Source: Ga0077555 sp041397775 (GTDB taxonomy: Bacteria > Pseudomonadota > Alphaproteobacteria > Rhizobiales > Hyphomicrobiaceae). From it: DNA of 64,000 nt. Shown here piece after piece: positions 9,078-17,279 of the stretch. The translations under genes were made by a program, and so were the position numbers. Position 1 is the first letter of the stretch. Each line of letters opens with the position of its first letter. Under the pieces are notes generated by a model. The model was not told the DNA's origin. It did not search any database and saw only the letters and a list, made by a program, of their open reading frames with translations. The DNA lies in the NCBI GenBank assembly GCA_041397775.1, contig JAWKWB010000003.1, forward strand, positions 558,001 to 622,000, given 5' to 3'.

Positions 9078-11375
9078 TCATTCGGCGGCTTGGACCGCCA
9101 CCATCGCCGGCTTCTCGAACGACGGCAGCGGTGCGTTGCCTTCGTAGCGCTCGATCGCGACGAGGCACGTGTGCGCCGCGCAGCCACCCGAGAACGCGGA
9201 CGCGGGCACATCCAGCGTCAGCACGTTCGGGTTGCCCGCGATGTCGAGCGCGCCATCCGCCGACTCGATCGGTTGATACCAGGCGCCCGTCGGCAGGACG
9301 GCAACGCCCGTCCGCACATCGTCCGAAATCCGAACGCCGGCGAGGCAGCGACCCCGTGTGTTGCGCAGCAGCGCCGTATCACCCTCCTTGAGGCCCAGAC
9401 GCCGGGCATCCAGCGGGTTCATCATGACGGCTTCGCGCCCGGACTGCTTTTCGGACTGCGCCACGCGGCCATTGTCGAGCTGGCTGTGGAGGCGGCCGTT
9501 CGGCTGTGCGGAAATGAGGTGGAAGGGATGGCGTGCGCTGTCGGCAGCCCCCAGCCACTCCGGCGGCTCGACCCACTTGGGGTGCGGCGGGCAATCGGGA
9601 TAGGCGCACGCTTCCAGCGTTTTCGAGTACAGCACGATCCGCCCACTCTCCGTCTTGACCGGATTGGCGACGGGATCCTCGCGCAGGCTCGACAGGAACG
9701 GCACCTGCCGCCGCTGCGGCACGGGCGTCTCTCCCGCCGCCCAGAACGTGTCGAAGTCCGGCATCTCGCCGCCGCGCTCCATGACCCCGTTCCGGGTCAT
9801 GTCGTAGATGTGGCGCACCCAGCCCATCTCGTCGCGGCCCTCGGTGTAGGCCTGTTCGACGCCGAGGCGCTTGGCCAGGCCGCACATGATCTCGAAGTCC
9901 GAACGCGCATCGGCGAACGGCTGCACGACCCGCTTCATGGCGAACAGCACGTCCGCCCGGCGCCCGCCGGAGACGTCGTTGCGCTCCAGCGTCGTCGTGG
10001 CGGGCAGCACGATGTCGGCACGCCTGGCGGTCGCCGTCCAGTTGATGTCCTGCACCACGATGGTCTCGGGGCGGGCCCAGCCGCTGGCGAGGCGGCCCAG
10101 ATCCTGATGGTGGTGGTAAGGGTTTCCACCCGCCCAGTAGATCATGCGGATGTCGGGGAAGGTGTGCTCCCTGCCCTCGTAGGTGAAGGGCTGGCCGGGA
10201 TTGAGCAGCATGTCGGTGATGCGCGCGACGGGAATGAAGCTGGCATTGGGCCTTTTGCCATGCGGCAGCGAGCCGATCGTCGCCAGCGGATAGGAATGCC
10301 CCTCGCCGCCAACCGAGCCGAAGCCATAGGCCACGCCGCCGCCGGCGAGGCCGACCTGTCCGGCGATGGAGGCGAGCGCCAGTCCCGCCCACCACGGTTG
10401 CTCGCCGTGCTTGGCCCGCTGCAGGCTGAAGCTGATCGAGATGAAGCTGCGCTTCGCCGTCATCTGTTCCGACAGCGCGCGGATCGCTGCGGCATCGAGG
10501 CCGGTGATGCCGGCGGCCCAGTCTGCGTTCTTCACGACGCCGTCGGTGTCGCCCGCGAGGTAGGCGATGAGCTCTTCGGAACCCGACGTGCAGCGCGCCA
10601 GGAAATCGCGATCCTCACGTCCCGACGCGATGATTTCGCCGGCGACGCCGAGCAGAAGCGCCGTATCCGTGTTCGGCCGGATCGGCCACCACTCGAAATC
10701 GATGCCCGCCGGCAGGTCGTCGCGCCGCGGCGAGACCAGCACGATGCGCGCGCCGCGATCACTCAAACGCTTGAGATGACCGCCGAGCGTATGCCGCCCC
10801 ATGCCGCCGGTTTCGGTCTGGGCGGTCCGGGGAGAAAGGGCGCCGCACACGAGCAGCAGCTCCGTGTTCTCGGCCATCATCTCGATGAAGTTCGGCTGCG
10901 CATAGCCGTCCGCCCCCAGCACGTGGCGCGCGATCACGGCCCCCGCGCCGACGCTGTAGGTGTCCACGTGAGCGGTGTAGCCGCCGACACAGTTCATCAG
11001 GCGCTTCAGGACGCTCTGCGCGTGATGCAGGCGCCCGGCGCTGGTCCAGCCATAGGAGCCGGCAAAGATGGAGTCGTTGCCATGCGTCTTGCGGACGCGG
11101 TCGATCTCGCCCGCCACGAGATCCAGCGCCTCGTCCCAGGAGACGGGCACCATGCGGTCGCTGCCGCGCCCGTTGCGGTCGCGCGATTTGAGCCAGCCCT
11201 CGCGCACATAGGGGCGGTCGATCCGCACCTTCGGGTCCATCAGGTCCGGGATCGCCGCCAGCATGTGCGAGGGATCGGGATCGCCCGGATGCGGCTCGAT
11301 GCCGACGATCCGGCCGTTGTCCACGAGTGCCGTGAACGCGCCCCAATGGCAGCAATGCGGAATGCGATCGACCAT
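9078..11375 (-). CDS. Molybdopterin-dependent oxidoreductase, DMSO/biotin-sulfoxide reductase type
   Basis: A 765-aa bis-MGD enzyme of the DMSO reductase family. It lacks the N-terminal four-cysteine iron-sulfur motif and has no twin-arginine signal, which points to a cytoplasmic BisC-like protein. SYGWTSAGRLHH near 107 and TYSVGAG near 139-145 place Ser141 as the probable molybdenum ligand, as in DMSO, TMAO and biotin-sulfoxide reductases. The C-terminal pterin-binding region contains ISAQPNGRLHSQLDNG and LPTGAWYQP. The start MVDRIPHCCHWG fits the family. It is the last gene of a minus-strand run from 15267 downward. It probably reduces a sulfoxide or N-oxide; the electron donor is not visible. 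Confidence 0.88.
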   Translation of the reverse strand: MVDRIPHCCHWGAFTALVDNGRIVGIEPHPGDPDPSHMLAAIPDLMDPKVRIDRPYVREGWLKSRDRNGRGSDRMVPVSWDEALDLVAGEIDRVRKTHGNDSIFAGSYGWTSAGRLHHAQSVLKRLMNCVGGYTAHVDTYSVGAGAVIARHVLGADGYAQPNFIEMMAENTELLLVCGALSPRTAQTETGGMGRHTLGGHLKRLSDRGARIVLVSPRRDDLPAGIDFEWWPIRPNTDTALLLGVAGEIIASGREDRDFLARCTSGSEELIAYLAGDTDGVVKNADWAAGITGLDAAAIRALSEQMTAKRSFISISFSLQRAKHGEQPWWAGLALASIAGQVGLAGGGVAYGFGSVGGEGHSYPLATIGSLPHGKRPNASFIPVARITDMLLNPGQPFTYEGREHTFPDIRMIYWAGGNPYHHHQDLGRLASGWARPETIVVQDINWTATARRADIVLPATTTLERNDVSGGRRADVLFAMKRVVQPFADARSDFEIMCGLAKRLGVEQAYTEGRDEMGWVRHIYDMTRNGVMERGGEMPDFDTFWAAGETPVPQRRQVPFLSSLREDPVANPVKTESGRIVLYSKTLEACAYPDCPPHPKWVEPPEWLGAADSARHPFHLISAQPNGRLHSQLDNGRVAQSEKQSGREAVMMNPLDARRLGLKEGDTALLRNTRGRCLAGVRISDDVRTGVAVLPTGAWYQPIESADGALDIAGNPNVLTLDVPASAFSGGCAAHTCLVAIERYEGNAPLPSFEKPAMVAVQAAE

Positions 11376-11415
11376 GGTCAGCTTCTCCCGGCCACGCGCG
11401 CGTGGCGCTCGATTG

Positions 11416-12381
11416 TCAAAGTCGGTTGATCAGCGGCGCGCCCGTTGCGAGCCGGCGAATGTTTTCCGCCATCGTTTCCTGGCGCCGCCGGATCGTACCG
11501 TCGGTCCAGCCGGACATGTGCGGTGTCAGGATGCAATTGTCGAGGTCGTGGAACGGCAGGTGGCCGGGACGCGCGGCAGGCGTGCCGGGCGTCGGGTAGA
11601 CGTACCACGTGTCGATGATCGCGCCACCGATCCGCCGCTCCGTCAGGGCCGCGAACAGCGCAGCTTCGTCGATCACCGGCCCGCGTCCGACGTTGACGAT
11701 GACGCCGTCCGGCCGCATGGCAGCCAGGGCGCCGGCATCGACGAGACCCAGCGTTTCGGGAAGTGCCGGCAGCGATGTCACGATGTAGTCGGCGCTGCCC
11801 ATGAATGCGGCGAGCCGATCGAGCCCGAAGGCCTGGTCCACGACGCCGTCGGCAGCGACCGGCGAGCGGTTGGCGACCGTTACGCGCATGCCGAAGGCCT
11901 TGGCGCGCTTGGCCACCTCTCGGCCGATGTGCCCGTAGCCGAGCAGGCCGATCGTACGGCCGCCCAGTTCGCTGCGTGTCTGTCCGCCGCCGCCCGCCCA
12001 GTAGGTCCATCGGCCCTCGCGCAGGTCGCGATCGGCCGACGGGATGGGAACGTGCCGCAACAGCAGCGCCGCCAGCACGTACTCGGCGATGGCGTGTTCA
12101 TGGCCGAAGCAGCAGCACAGCGGCGTTCCGGCCGGCAGCAGGCTGCGGTCGATCGCGTCCACGCCTGCTGCTGGCGCATGATAGAGCTTCAGTGCTGCCG
12201 GTCGCGGATGGGTTGCCCCGAGCGCTATGCCGATCAGCACGTCCGCAGTCTCGAAGGCATCCACCTCCGCCGCCGACCCAGTGGCGTCCGACACGGCCAC
12301 GATGTCATGCCCCGGCCCGACCATTTCGGCGAAGCCGGGCAAGAACGCTTGCGCATTGCGGCCGTGAAAGACGATCTTCAT
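11416..12381 (-). CDS. D-2-hydroxyacid dehydrogenase family protein
   Basis: A 321-aa NAD(P)-dependent oxidoreductase with a Rossmann motif GLLGYGHIG near 144. The substrate-binding Arg lies in NVGRGPVIDEAAL and the catalytic His in LTPHMSGWTDG. The usual catalytic Glu of the D-V-F-x-x-E-P motif is replaced: the segment reads IIDTWYVYPTP. The enzyme may be a divergent subfamily or use another residue. Substrates of the family include glyoxylate, hydroxypyruvate and phosphonate. It lies between the NIPSNAP gene (19 nt away) and the molybdoenzyme, in one operon by spacing. Confidence 0.82.
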   Translation of the reverse strand: MKIVFHGRNAQAFLPGFAEMVGPGHDIVAVSDATGSAAEVDAFETADVLIGIALGATHPRPAALKLYHAPAAGVDAIDRSLLPAGTPLCCCFGHEHAIAEYVLAALLLRHVPIPSADRDLREGRWTYWAGGGGQTRSELGGRTIGLLGYGHIGREVAKRAKAFGMRVTVANRSPVAADGVVDQAFGLDRLAAFMGSADYIVTSLPALPETLGLVDAGALAAMRPDGVIVNVGRGPVIDEAALFAALTERRIGGAIIDTWYVYPTPGTPAARPGHLPFHDLDNCILTPHMSGWTDGTIRRRQETMAENIRRLATGAPLINRL

Positions 12382-12400
12382 CCGGGGCCGGCTCGCCCGC

Positions 12401-12727
12401 TTACTTCACGCTCGAGAAGGCGGTCGGCGCCAGGATCTGGCTATGGACGTTGGCCACGATCGGCGCGTCCTTCTCGCTGGCGGCGCGCTTCTCGATCCAC
12501 TCCGGATCGACCATGAACTTGGACCACTTCTCCTCGCGCTCGGCGAGGCTGTTCCACTGCAGCATGTACGTGAGCTGCTGGTTGTTGTCGCCGATCACGG
12601 TGGTCCAGAAGCCTGCCTGGCGGATGCCGTGGCGCTCCCAGATCTTGAGCGTGGTGTTCTGGAACCGGTTCAGCAGCGCGGGCAGGCGACCAGGGCAGCA
12701 GTCATAGACGCGAAGCTCGTAAAGCAT
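12401..12727 (-). CDS. NIPSNAP family protein
   Basis: A small 108-aa cytoplasmic protein with the NIPSNAP ferredoxin-like fold signature: LYELRVYDCCPGRLPALLNRF at the N terminus and LTYMLQWNSLAEREEKW in the middle. Family members are often found with catabolic enzymes, but their function is poorly defined. The start at 12727 is set by a strong GGAGGAATCC ribosome-binding site. It is in a minus-strand operon between the acyl-CoA dehydrogenase and the 2-hydroxyacid dehydrogenase. Confidence 0.85.
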   Translation of the reverse strand: MLYELRVYDCCPGRLPALLNRFQNTTLKIWERHGIRQAGFWTTVIGDNNQQLTYMLQWNSLAEREEKWSKFMVDPEWIEKRAASEKDAPIVANVHSQILAPTAFSSVK

Positions 12728-12879
12728 GGGGGATTCCTCCTGGGCTGGGCTCTCCGTGCGCGTCGAAGGTCGCACGTGGCATTTCGAAGCAGCGGGAGCC
12801 TACACGGGAGGCCAGGGGACGGCCAGAAGTTCTTATTGTTCCTGTGGTGCCCGGTTCCTGCAAGGCCTCAAGCGCCGAC

Positions 12880-12902
12880 GGGCGGTCCCTGGGGAACCGC
12901 CC
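12880..12902 (-). terminator. Weak hairpin after the acyl-CoA dehydrogenase gene
   Basis: A 7-bp GC stem (GGGCGGT/ACCGCCC) lies in the 206-nt gap between the acyl-CoA dehydrogenase stop and the NIPSNAP gene. It lacks a T run, so it may only attenuate or stabilise the transcript. Confidence 0.3.
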
Positions 12903-12933
12903 GCCGTCTCGACTTGGGGGGTGTGGCGCCGCC

Positions 12934-14124
12934 TCAGTGCGCTTTCGCGGCCGCCTTGCGGTTGCCCTTGATGATGCGGCGGCCGAGCGCGTGGCGATGC
13001 ACCTCTGACGGGCCGTCGTAGATGCGGAACGCGCGCACGTCGCGGAAGATGCGTTCCACCACGTAGTCGCGCGTGACGCCGTGACCGCCCAGGATCTGCA
13101 TGGAGCGGTCGACCACGCGGAAGATGGCCTCCGAGCACAGCACCTTGGCCATCGAGCTTTCGTTGGAGGCAGGATCACCCTGGTCCAGCAGCCAGGCGCA
13201 CTGCCAGATGGCGAGGCGGCTGGTATGAATGTCCATGGCGTTGTCGGCCAGCATGAACGACACGCCCTGATGCTCGCCGAGCGTCTTGCCGAAGGACATG
13301 CGCTTGCGGGCGTACTCGGTCGCCGTGTCGTGGGCGCGGATGGCCGACCCCAGCCAGCGCATGCAGTGCGTGAGGCGCGCAGGCGCCAGCCGCACCTGCG
13401 CGTACTGGAAGCCCTTGCCCATCTCGCCCAGGATGTCGTCGCCCGAGACGCGCAGGTTCTCGATGTCGATGACGGCGTGACCGCCCATGAAGCTCGTATC
13501 CATCGAGTCGAGCACGCGATGGATCTTGAACGCGGGGTTGGGCAGTTCCGTCAGGAACATCGTGCAGTCGGTCGGGCCTTCGCCGGTACGCGCCATGATG
13601 ATGGCGAACGACGCGCCTTCGCCGCCCGTGATCAGAGACTTGCGCCCGTTGATGATGAAGCCGTTGCCGTCCGGCGTCGCCGTCGTCTTCAGCAGCAGCG
13701 GATCGGCGCCCGCGCCACCCTCGGGCTCCGTCATCGCGAAGCAGGAGCGCACTTCACCTGTCGCCAGCCGCTTGAGGTATTTCTCCTTCTGCGCCGGAGA
13801 CGCCACCTTGTGCATGAGGTGGATGTTGCCTTCGTCGGGCGCGTGGAAATGCAATGCGATGGGGCCGAGGATCGAATAGCCGGCAGCCTCGAAGATCACC
13901 GCCTGCTCGAAATGCGAAAAGCCCATCCCGCCGTATTCCTTCGGCGAGTTGATGCCGAGCAACCCCGCCTCCTTGGCGACGCGGTTGAGATCGTGCCGCA
14001 GCTCCTCTGCGACCCCGTGCACGCCCCAGCGGGGGTCGTTCTCGAAGGGGATGATCTTTTCGCGCACGAAGGCCGAGACGCGGTCGCGCAGCTCGGCGAG
14101 TGGCTTGTCGATGTTGAAGTCCAT
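12934..14124 (-). CDS. Acyl-CoA dehydrogenase (ACAD10/11-like)
   Basis: A 396-aa flavoprotein catalysing alpha-beta dehydrogenation of acyl-CoA. Family signatures are FAMTEPEGGAGADP near 131, the C-terminal RIYDGPSEVHRHALGRRII and QILGGHGVTRDY. The sequence is closest in style to ACAD11-like and caiA-like dehydrogenases. The ribosome-binding site GGAGAGGG supports the start. The upstream gene encodes an aminoglycoside-phosphotransferase-like kinase; in animals ACAD10/11 carry an APH domain fused to the dehydrogenase, and the bacterial genes are often adjacent. This suggests that the pair handles 4-hydroxy acids through phosphorylation, but no substrate is shown here. Confidence 0.92.
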   Translation of the reverse strand: MDFNIDKPLAELRDRVSAFVREKIIPFENDPRWGVHGVAEELRHDLNRVAKEAGLLGINSPKEYGGMGFSHFEQAVIFEAAGYSILGPIALHFHAPDEGNIHLMHKVASPAQKEKYLKRLATGEVRSCFAMTEPEGGAGADPLLLKTTATPDGNGFIINGRKSLITGGEGASFAIIMARTGEGPTDCTMFLTELPNPAFKIHRVLDSMDTSFMGGHAVIDIENLRVSGDDILGEMGKGFQYAQVRLAPARLTHCMRWLGSAIRAHDTATEYARKRMSFGKTLGEHQGVSFMLADNAMDIHTSRLAIWQCAWLLDQGDPASNESSMAKVLCSEAIFRVVDRSMQILGGHGVTRDYVVERIFRDVRAFRIYDGPSEVHRHALGRRIIKGNRKAAAKAH

Positions 14125-14172
14125 GGAAATTCCCTCTCCTCTAGGCGTTCTGCGAGCGTGTCGCGCCAGCCC

Positions 14173-15267
14173 TCAGCCGGCGCGTCCGGCCGAGATGTCC
14201 TTTGCGAATGCGAGTAGCTCGCAGGCGATACGATCCAGATCCTTGTAGTCGTCCCCTTTTGCCGCGCCACGCCGCCACAGCGCATTGAGCTGGAGCAGGA
14301 CGACGGCGAGTTTGTAGATGGCGATGACCCGCACGGCGCGGAAATCGGACACGTCGATGCCCATGAGGCGGCCATATGTCTCCACGATCTCGGCGCGGCA
14401 TTGGAAGCCGGGCGCAGCCGTCGGCATCTGCCGCATTTCGTGCATGCAGGGGGGATCGCCCGGCTCGGTCCAGTAGCTCAGCATGGTCGCCAGATCGAAC
14501 AGAGGATCGCCGCGCGTGCCCATGTCCCAGTCGACGATGGCGACGGGGCTCAGCGTGTCGGGATCGAGAATGAGATTGTCGAGCTTGAAGTCCGAGTGCA
14601 GCAGCGTCGGCGCGCGCGCGCAGAAGGACTGCGCATCGAGCCAGTCGCCGATCTCCCTGATGAGGCCGCTGGCGGCGTCCGACAGATCGAGCCGCTCGCC
14701 ACGTCCGCGCCAGCCCTTGATGGCCCGCTTGAGGAAGCCTTCCGGCCGGCCGAGAGCCTCGAGGCCCACGGCCGCGACGTCGACGCGGTGCACCGCGATC
14801 AGCGTTTCCACGAGCATGCGCCCGGTTTGCGCTGCCACCTCCGGTTTGCCGGCGAACGGCCTCTGGTCGTCGCCCTTCAGAACGAGGCCTGGATGATAGG
14901 CGATGAGCTGGAACGGCACGCCGATGACCGCACGGTCCTCGCAGAGATGGAAGCTGCGCGGCGCCAGCGGCAGTGCCTGCCAGAGCCGCGACAGGATGCG
15001 GTGCTCGCGCGCCATGTCATGGGCGCCAGGCGGTAGGTCGCCGTCGGGTGGGCGCCGCAGGACCAGCCAGCGATCACCCGATTTCAGGCGGTAGTTGACG
15101 TTGGCCAGTCCGGTGCCGAATTGCAGGATGGGCTCGGAAACGTCGCGCGGCATGCCGATCGAGGCCAGGTAGGCATCGAGCCTGTCGGTCGACAGTTTCA
15201 CGGTGTCCGATTGCGATCGGAAGACGTGAGCGTCCTTGTCTGTCGAGCGTTGCTGGCGCGTCATCAT
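14173..15267 (-). CDS. APH-family phosphotransferase next to acyl-CoA dehydrogenase
   Basis: A protein of about 364 aa with the aminoglycoside-phosphotransferase/choline-kinase fold: a nucleotide-loop region FGTGLANVNYRL near the N terminus, the catalytic loop LLHSDFKLDNLIL (Asp as base) and the metal-binding DWDMGTRGDPLFDLA. Such kinases beside acyl-CoA dehydrogenases resemble the N-terminal domain of ACAD10/11. It is unlikely to be an antibiotic-resistance enzyme. The start is uncertain: ATG at 15267 is chosen, but the frame is open to a TTG at 15315 and no clear ribosome-binding site decides it. It is the first gene of the minus-strand unit running to 9078. Confidence 0.83.
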   Translation of the reverse strand: MMTRQQRSTDKDAHVFRSQSDTVKLSTDRLDAYLASIGMPRDVSEPILQFGTGLANVNYRLKSGDRWLVLRRPPDGDLPPGAHDMAREHRILSRLWQALPLAPRSFHLCEDRAVIGVPFQLIAYHPGLVLKGDDQRPFAGKPEVAAQTGRMLVETLIAVHRVDVAAVGLEALGRPEGFLKRAIKGWRGRGERLDLSDAASGLIREIGDWLDAQSFCARAPTLLHSDFKLDNLILDPDTLSPVAIVDWDMGTRGDPLFDLATMLSYWTEPGDPPCMHEMRQMPTAAPGFQCRAEIVETYGRLMGIDVSDFRAVRVIAIYKLAVVLLQLNALWRRGAAKGDDYKDLDRIACELLAFAKDISAGRAG

Positions 15268-15406
15268 TGGGCCGATCGGCAAAGGCGGGAGATCATCGCC
15301 GCACCTTACCGCCAACGCTCGGACGCTTCAAACCATCCCCCGCCGGCCCGCGTGCGGCATTGCGCCAGCCCGCCGGCAGGCCCCGTGCGGACAGCACCGG
15401 GCGCAG

Positions 15407-15483
15407 CTAGTGTTCCTTCTGGCTCCGACACTTGGTCCAGAGCCCGATGCACGGGGAACCAAGTGTGGGAGCCGGAACACTAT
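15407..15483 (+). repeat. Solo B' hairpin of the palindromic repeat family (copy 2)
   Basis: A 77-nt palindrome with outer arms CTAGTGTTCC/GGAACACTAT and inner arms GGCTCCGACACTTGGT/ACCAAGTGTGGGAGCC. One arm has the extra tetranucleotide TTCT. It is nearly identical to the B' half at 55915-55991 but has no A partner next to it. The right arm supplies the TAG stop codon (15480-15482, minus strand) of the transglutaminase-like gene, so the hairpin begins at that gene's last codon and may act as its terminator. Confidence 0.88.
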
Positions 15484-16124
15484 CGCCGCTTGCGGACGCC
15501 CGACAGAAGCGCCGGCTTTTCCTGGTCGGTAGGGTCGAGGGAGACCCACACGTTGGGGTCGATGTAGGATTGACGCATGATGTAGGTGTACGGCGTCTTC
15601 TGCCATACGCGGATTTCGTCCGTCTTGTTGTCGAGAACGTAGTCGCCCTGGGCCGTCCGCGCGGTCAGCACGGCATGCCCTTCGCCCTTCTCGTCGCGCA
15701 CGACCGTCATCAACAGCGCGGAGATCGGCCAGCCGCGCTCGATGAGGATTTTGCGCTTCAACAGCGCGTAGTCTTCACAGTCGCCTTTCGCGGTCGGGAT
15801 CGTCCAGCGCTCCGTTTCGCCGTAGAGTTCCATGTCGCTGGCCGGCTCGATCGCCTTGTTCACCTGCCGGTTGACGGTATCGAGTTCCAGCATGCGGATG
15901 GGCGACAGCGTCACCCGGCTTTCGGCGAGCGGCACTGCTTTGCATTCACCGGCGAAGTACTGGCAGAAGCGCACATAGCCGTAGGGAGGATAAGTGGGAC
16001 CGTAAACCCTCATGAAGGGCTGAGACTGATCCTGATGGGCCGTCCTGCGATCTTCATCGGCCTGGGCAATTGGCGCCAAGGCGAGAAAGCCGCATCCGAT
16101 CATCCCGAAAAGAACTCGTCGCAT
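15480..16124 (-). CDS. Transglutaminase-like cysteine peptidase (BTLCP family)
   Basis: A 214-aa exported protein: a signal peptide (about 1-22, cleavage near AQA-DE) followed by a bacterial transglutaminase-like cysteine proteinase domain. The triad is visible: Cys116 in AKGDCEDYALLKR, His150 in GEGHAVLTA and Asp165 in YVLDNKTDEI. Members of this family are predicted periplasmic proteases, often linked to adhesins or c-di-GMP control in other proteobacteria; here no type I secretion genes are nearby. The next gene upstream encodes a tandem PilZ protein, which makes a c-di-GMP link conceivable. The stop codon lies inside a palindromic repeat. Confidence 0.87.
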   Translation of the reverse strand: MRRVLFGMIGCGFLALAPIAQADEDRRTAHQDQSQPFMRVYGPTYPPYGYVRFCQYFAGECKAVPLAESRVTLSPIRMLELDTVNRQVNKAIEPASDMELYGETERWTIPTAKGDCEDYALLKRKILIERGWPISALLMTVVRDEKGEGHAVLTARTAQGDYVLDNKTDEIRVWQKTPYTYIMRQSYIDPNVWVSLDPTDQEKPALLSGVRKRR

Positions 16125-16270
16125 TACACACAGCCCCCGCTACGCACGGAACAGATAGCAAATCGACATTGCCGTTCTTCCAACGCCGTCGGTGCAATTT
16201 GGCTCGAATTCGATGCACCGCCGGTTCCAGCCGCCGCCACTTTGTCGCAAGTCGCCACGGCCAGCTCCTT

Positions 16271-16900
16271 TCAGCCGAAATAGCGCCGCAGGGCCGTCGG
16301 CGCCTGGATGTCCTGGAACTGGACGCCCACGCCGCCGTCGTGATGACGAACCACACGCGCTCTCAACTTCCCGATCAGCACATCGGTTCCGATCGCGGGG
16401 CGCATTTCGGTCGCGATCGAGGCGCCCGAAATCGACACGTCGAGTACTTGGCAGGCGACGGCCAGGCCATCGGGCAGCTTCATGCTCGCGGTGCTGTTGC
16501 GCGGCACGATGCGCTCGTGGCGGCGTTCCTCGATGCCCGGCACCTTCTCGCGGTTGATCAGCCAGGTGAGCTGCGCGGCGAGCTTCTCGCGGCGATGGGG
16601 CGTCGCGTTGAACCGAAGGGCGAAACCGCCCTCGAAAATGCGCACGACGTTGCCTTCCAGGCCGCCGATCTGATCGAAATAGGCCACGATCTTCTCGTCG
16701 GCCGCGACATCGACGGGCGCCATCAGGGCCGCGCCGCCGACGGAAATGTCTTGCAGCTTGCAGGGGTATTCCTGGCGATTTTCGCGCATGAAGCGCCCCA
16801 GCAGCGTGAGGTTCACACGCTTGTTGCGGCGGCGATCGGGAACGATCCGCCCCGCCAGCACTTGGGCACGATGGCTGAGTGGCGCTGACTGCAGGGTCAT
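16271..16900 (-). CDS. Tandem PilZ-domain protein
   Basis: A soluble protein of about 209 aa with two PilZ-like domains. The first has DRRRNKRVNL and QDISVGGAALM; the second has ERRHERIV and LDVSISGASIA. Both keep the RxxxR and (D/N)xSxxG elements that bind c-di-GMP, so both could be functional. It is probably a cytoplasmic c-di-GMP receptor affecting motility, envelope or exopolysaccharide. The start is taken at 16900 (MTLQSAPLSH); the frame is open up to 16966. It lies 146 nt upstream of the BTLCP protease gene on the same strand. Confidence 0.85.
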   Translation of the reverse strand: MTLQSAPLSHRAQVLAGRIVPDRRRNKRVNLTLLGRFMRENRQEYPCKLQDISVGGAALMAPVDVAADEKIVAYFDQIGGLEGNVVRIFEGGFALRFNATPHRREKLAAQLTWLINREKVPGIEERRHERIVPRNSTASMKLPDGLAVACQVLDVSISGASIATEMRPAIGTDVLIGKLRARVVRHHDGGVGVQFQDIQAPTALRRYFG

Positions 16901-17279
16901 TTGAGCGGCTACCTCGGATGAGCTACGAGAAACGAGAGAGTCCGGCCGACGCGAAATTCGCCCCACACCGTCGGATCAGCTCGACCGACCGAAGCTCTGC
17001 GCCCAGAATGACGCCGCGAGCTTAAGGAAATCCTAAACGTCAGATCATTTTGGATAGAGGATGACGAAACGGCGTTCGCCGCTGGGCGGCGATCGAGGCG
17101 GCTTGGCGAGCCTGGACGGCGCCCCCGGCACAGGGCCGGCCCAGCACACCACCGCCGAATACTGCGACATCGTCGACCTGGCCGCCGCCAGCGCCCGCGA
17201 CGACAGCTTCGGCACATGATACGACCAGGAAGAAGGCCACGAGCCAAACCGAAGAAGGCCAAACCGAAGAAGGCACGAC
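16901..17279. other. 379-nt divergent interval with a short open frame and tandem repeat
   Basis: The interval separates the PilZ gene (minus) from the cystathionine-lyase-type gene (plus) and should hold both promoters. It contains a plus-strand frame of 52 codons at 17061-17219, which has no properly spaced ribosome-binding site and no recognisable family, and a perfect 15-nt tandem duplication at 17244-17273. I see no terminator or RNA gene. Confidence 0.5.
17244..17273 (+). repeat. 15-nt tandem duplication carrying the ribosome-binding site
   Basis: The unit CCAAACCGAAGAAGG occurs twice head to tail just before the start codon at 17280, with an imperfect third GAAGAAGG-like stretch at 17228-17236. 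It duplicates the purine-rich Shine-Dalgarno-like segment, so translation initiation may be affected by copy number. Confidence 0.75.

Noticed and set aside
14173..15267. An aminoglycoside resistance gene
   Set aside because: The APH-like fold sits beside an acyl-CoA dehydrogenase as in ACAD10/11-type pairs, so an antibiotic-resistance role is unlikely.
17061..17219. A 52-codon plus-strand frame before the cystathionine-lyase-type gene
   Set aside because: It has no properly spaced ribosome-binding site and no recognisable family; it is mentioned only as content of the interval.
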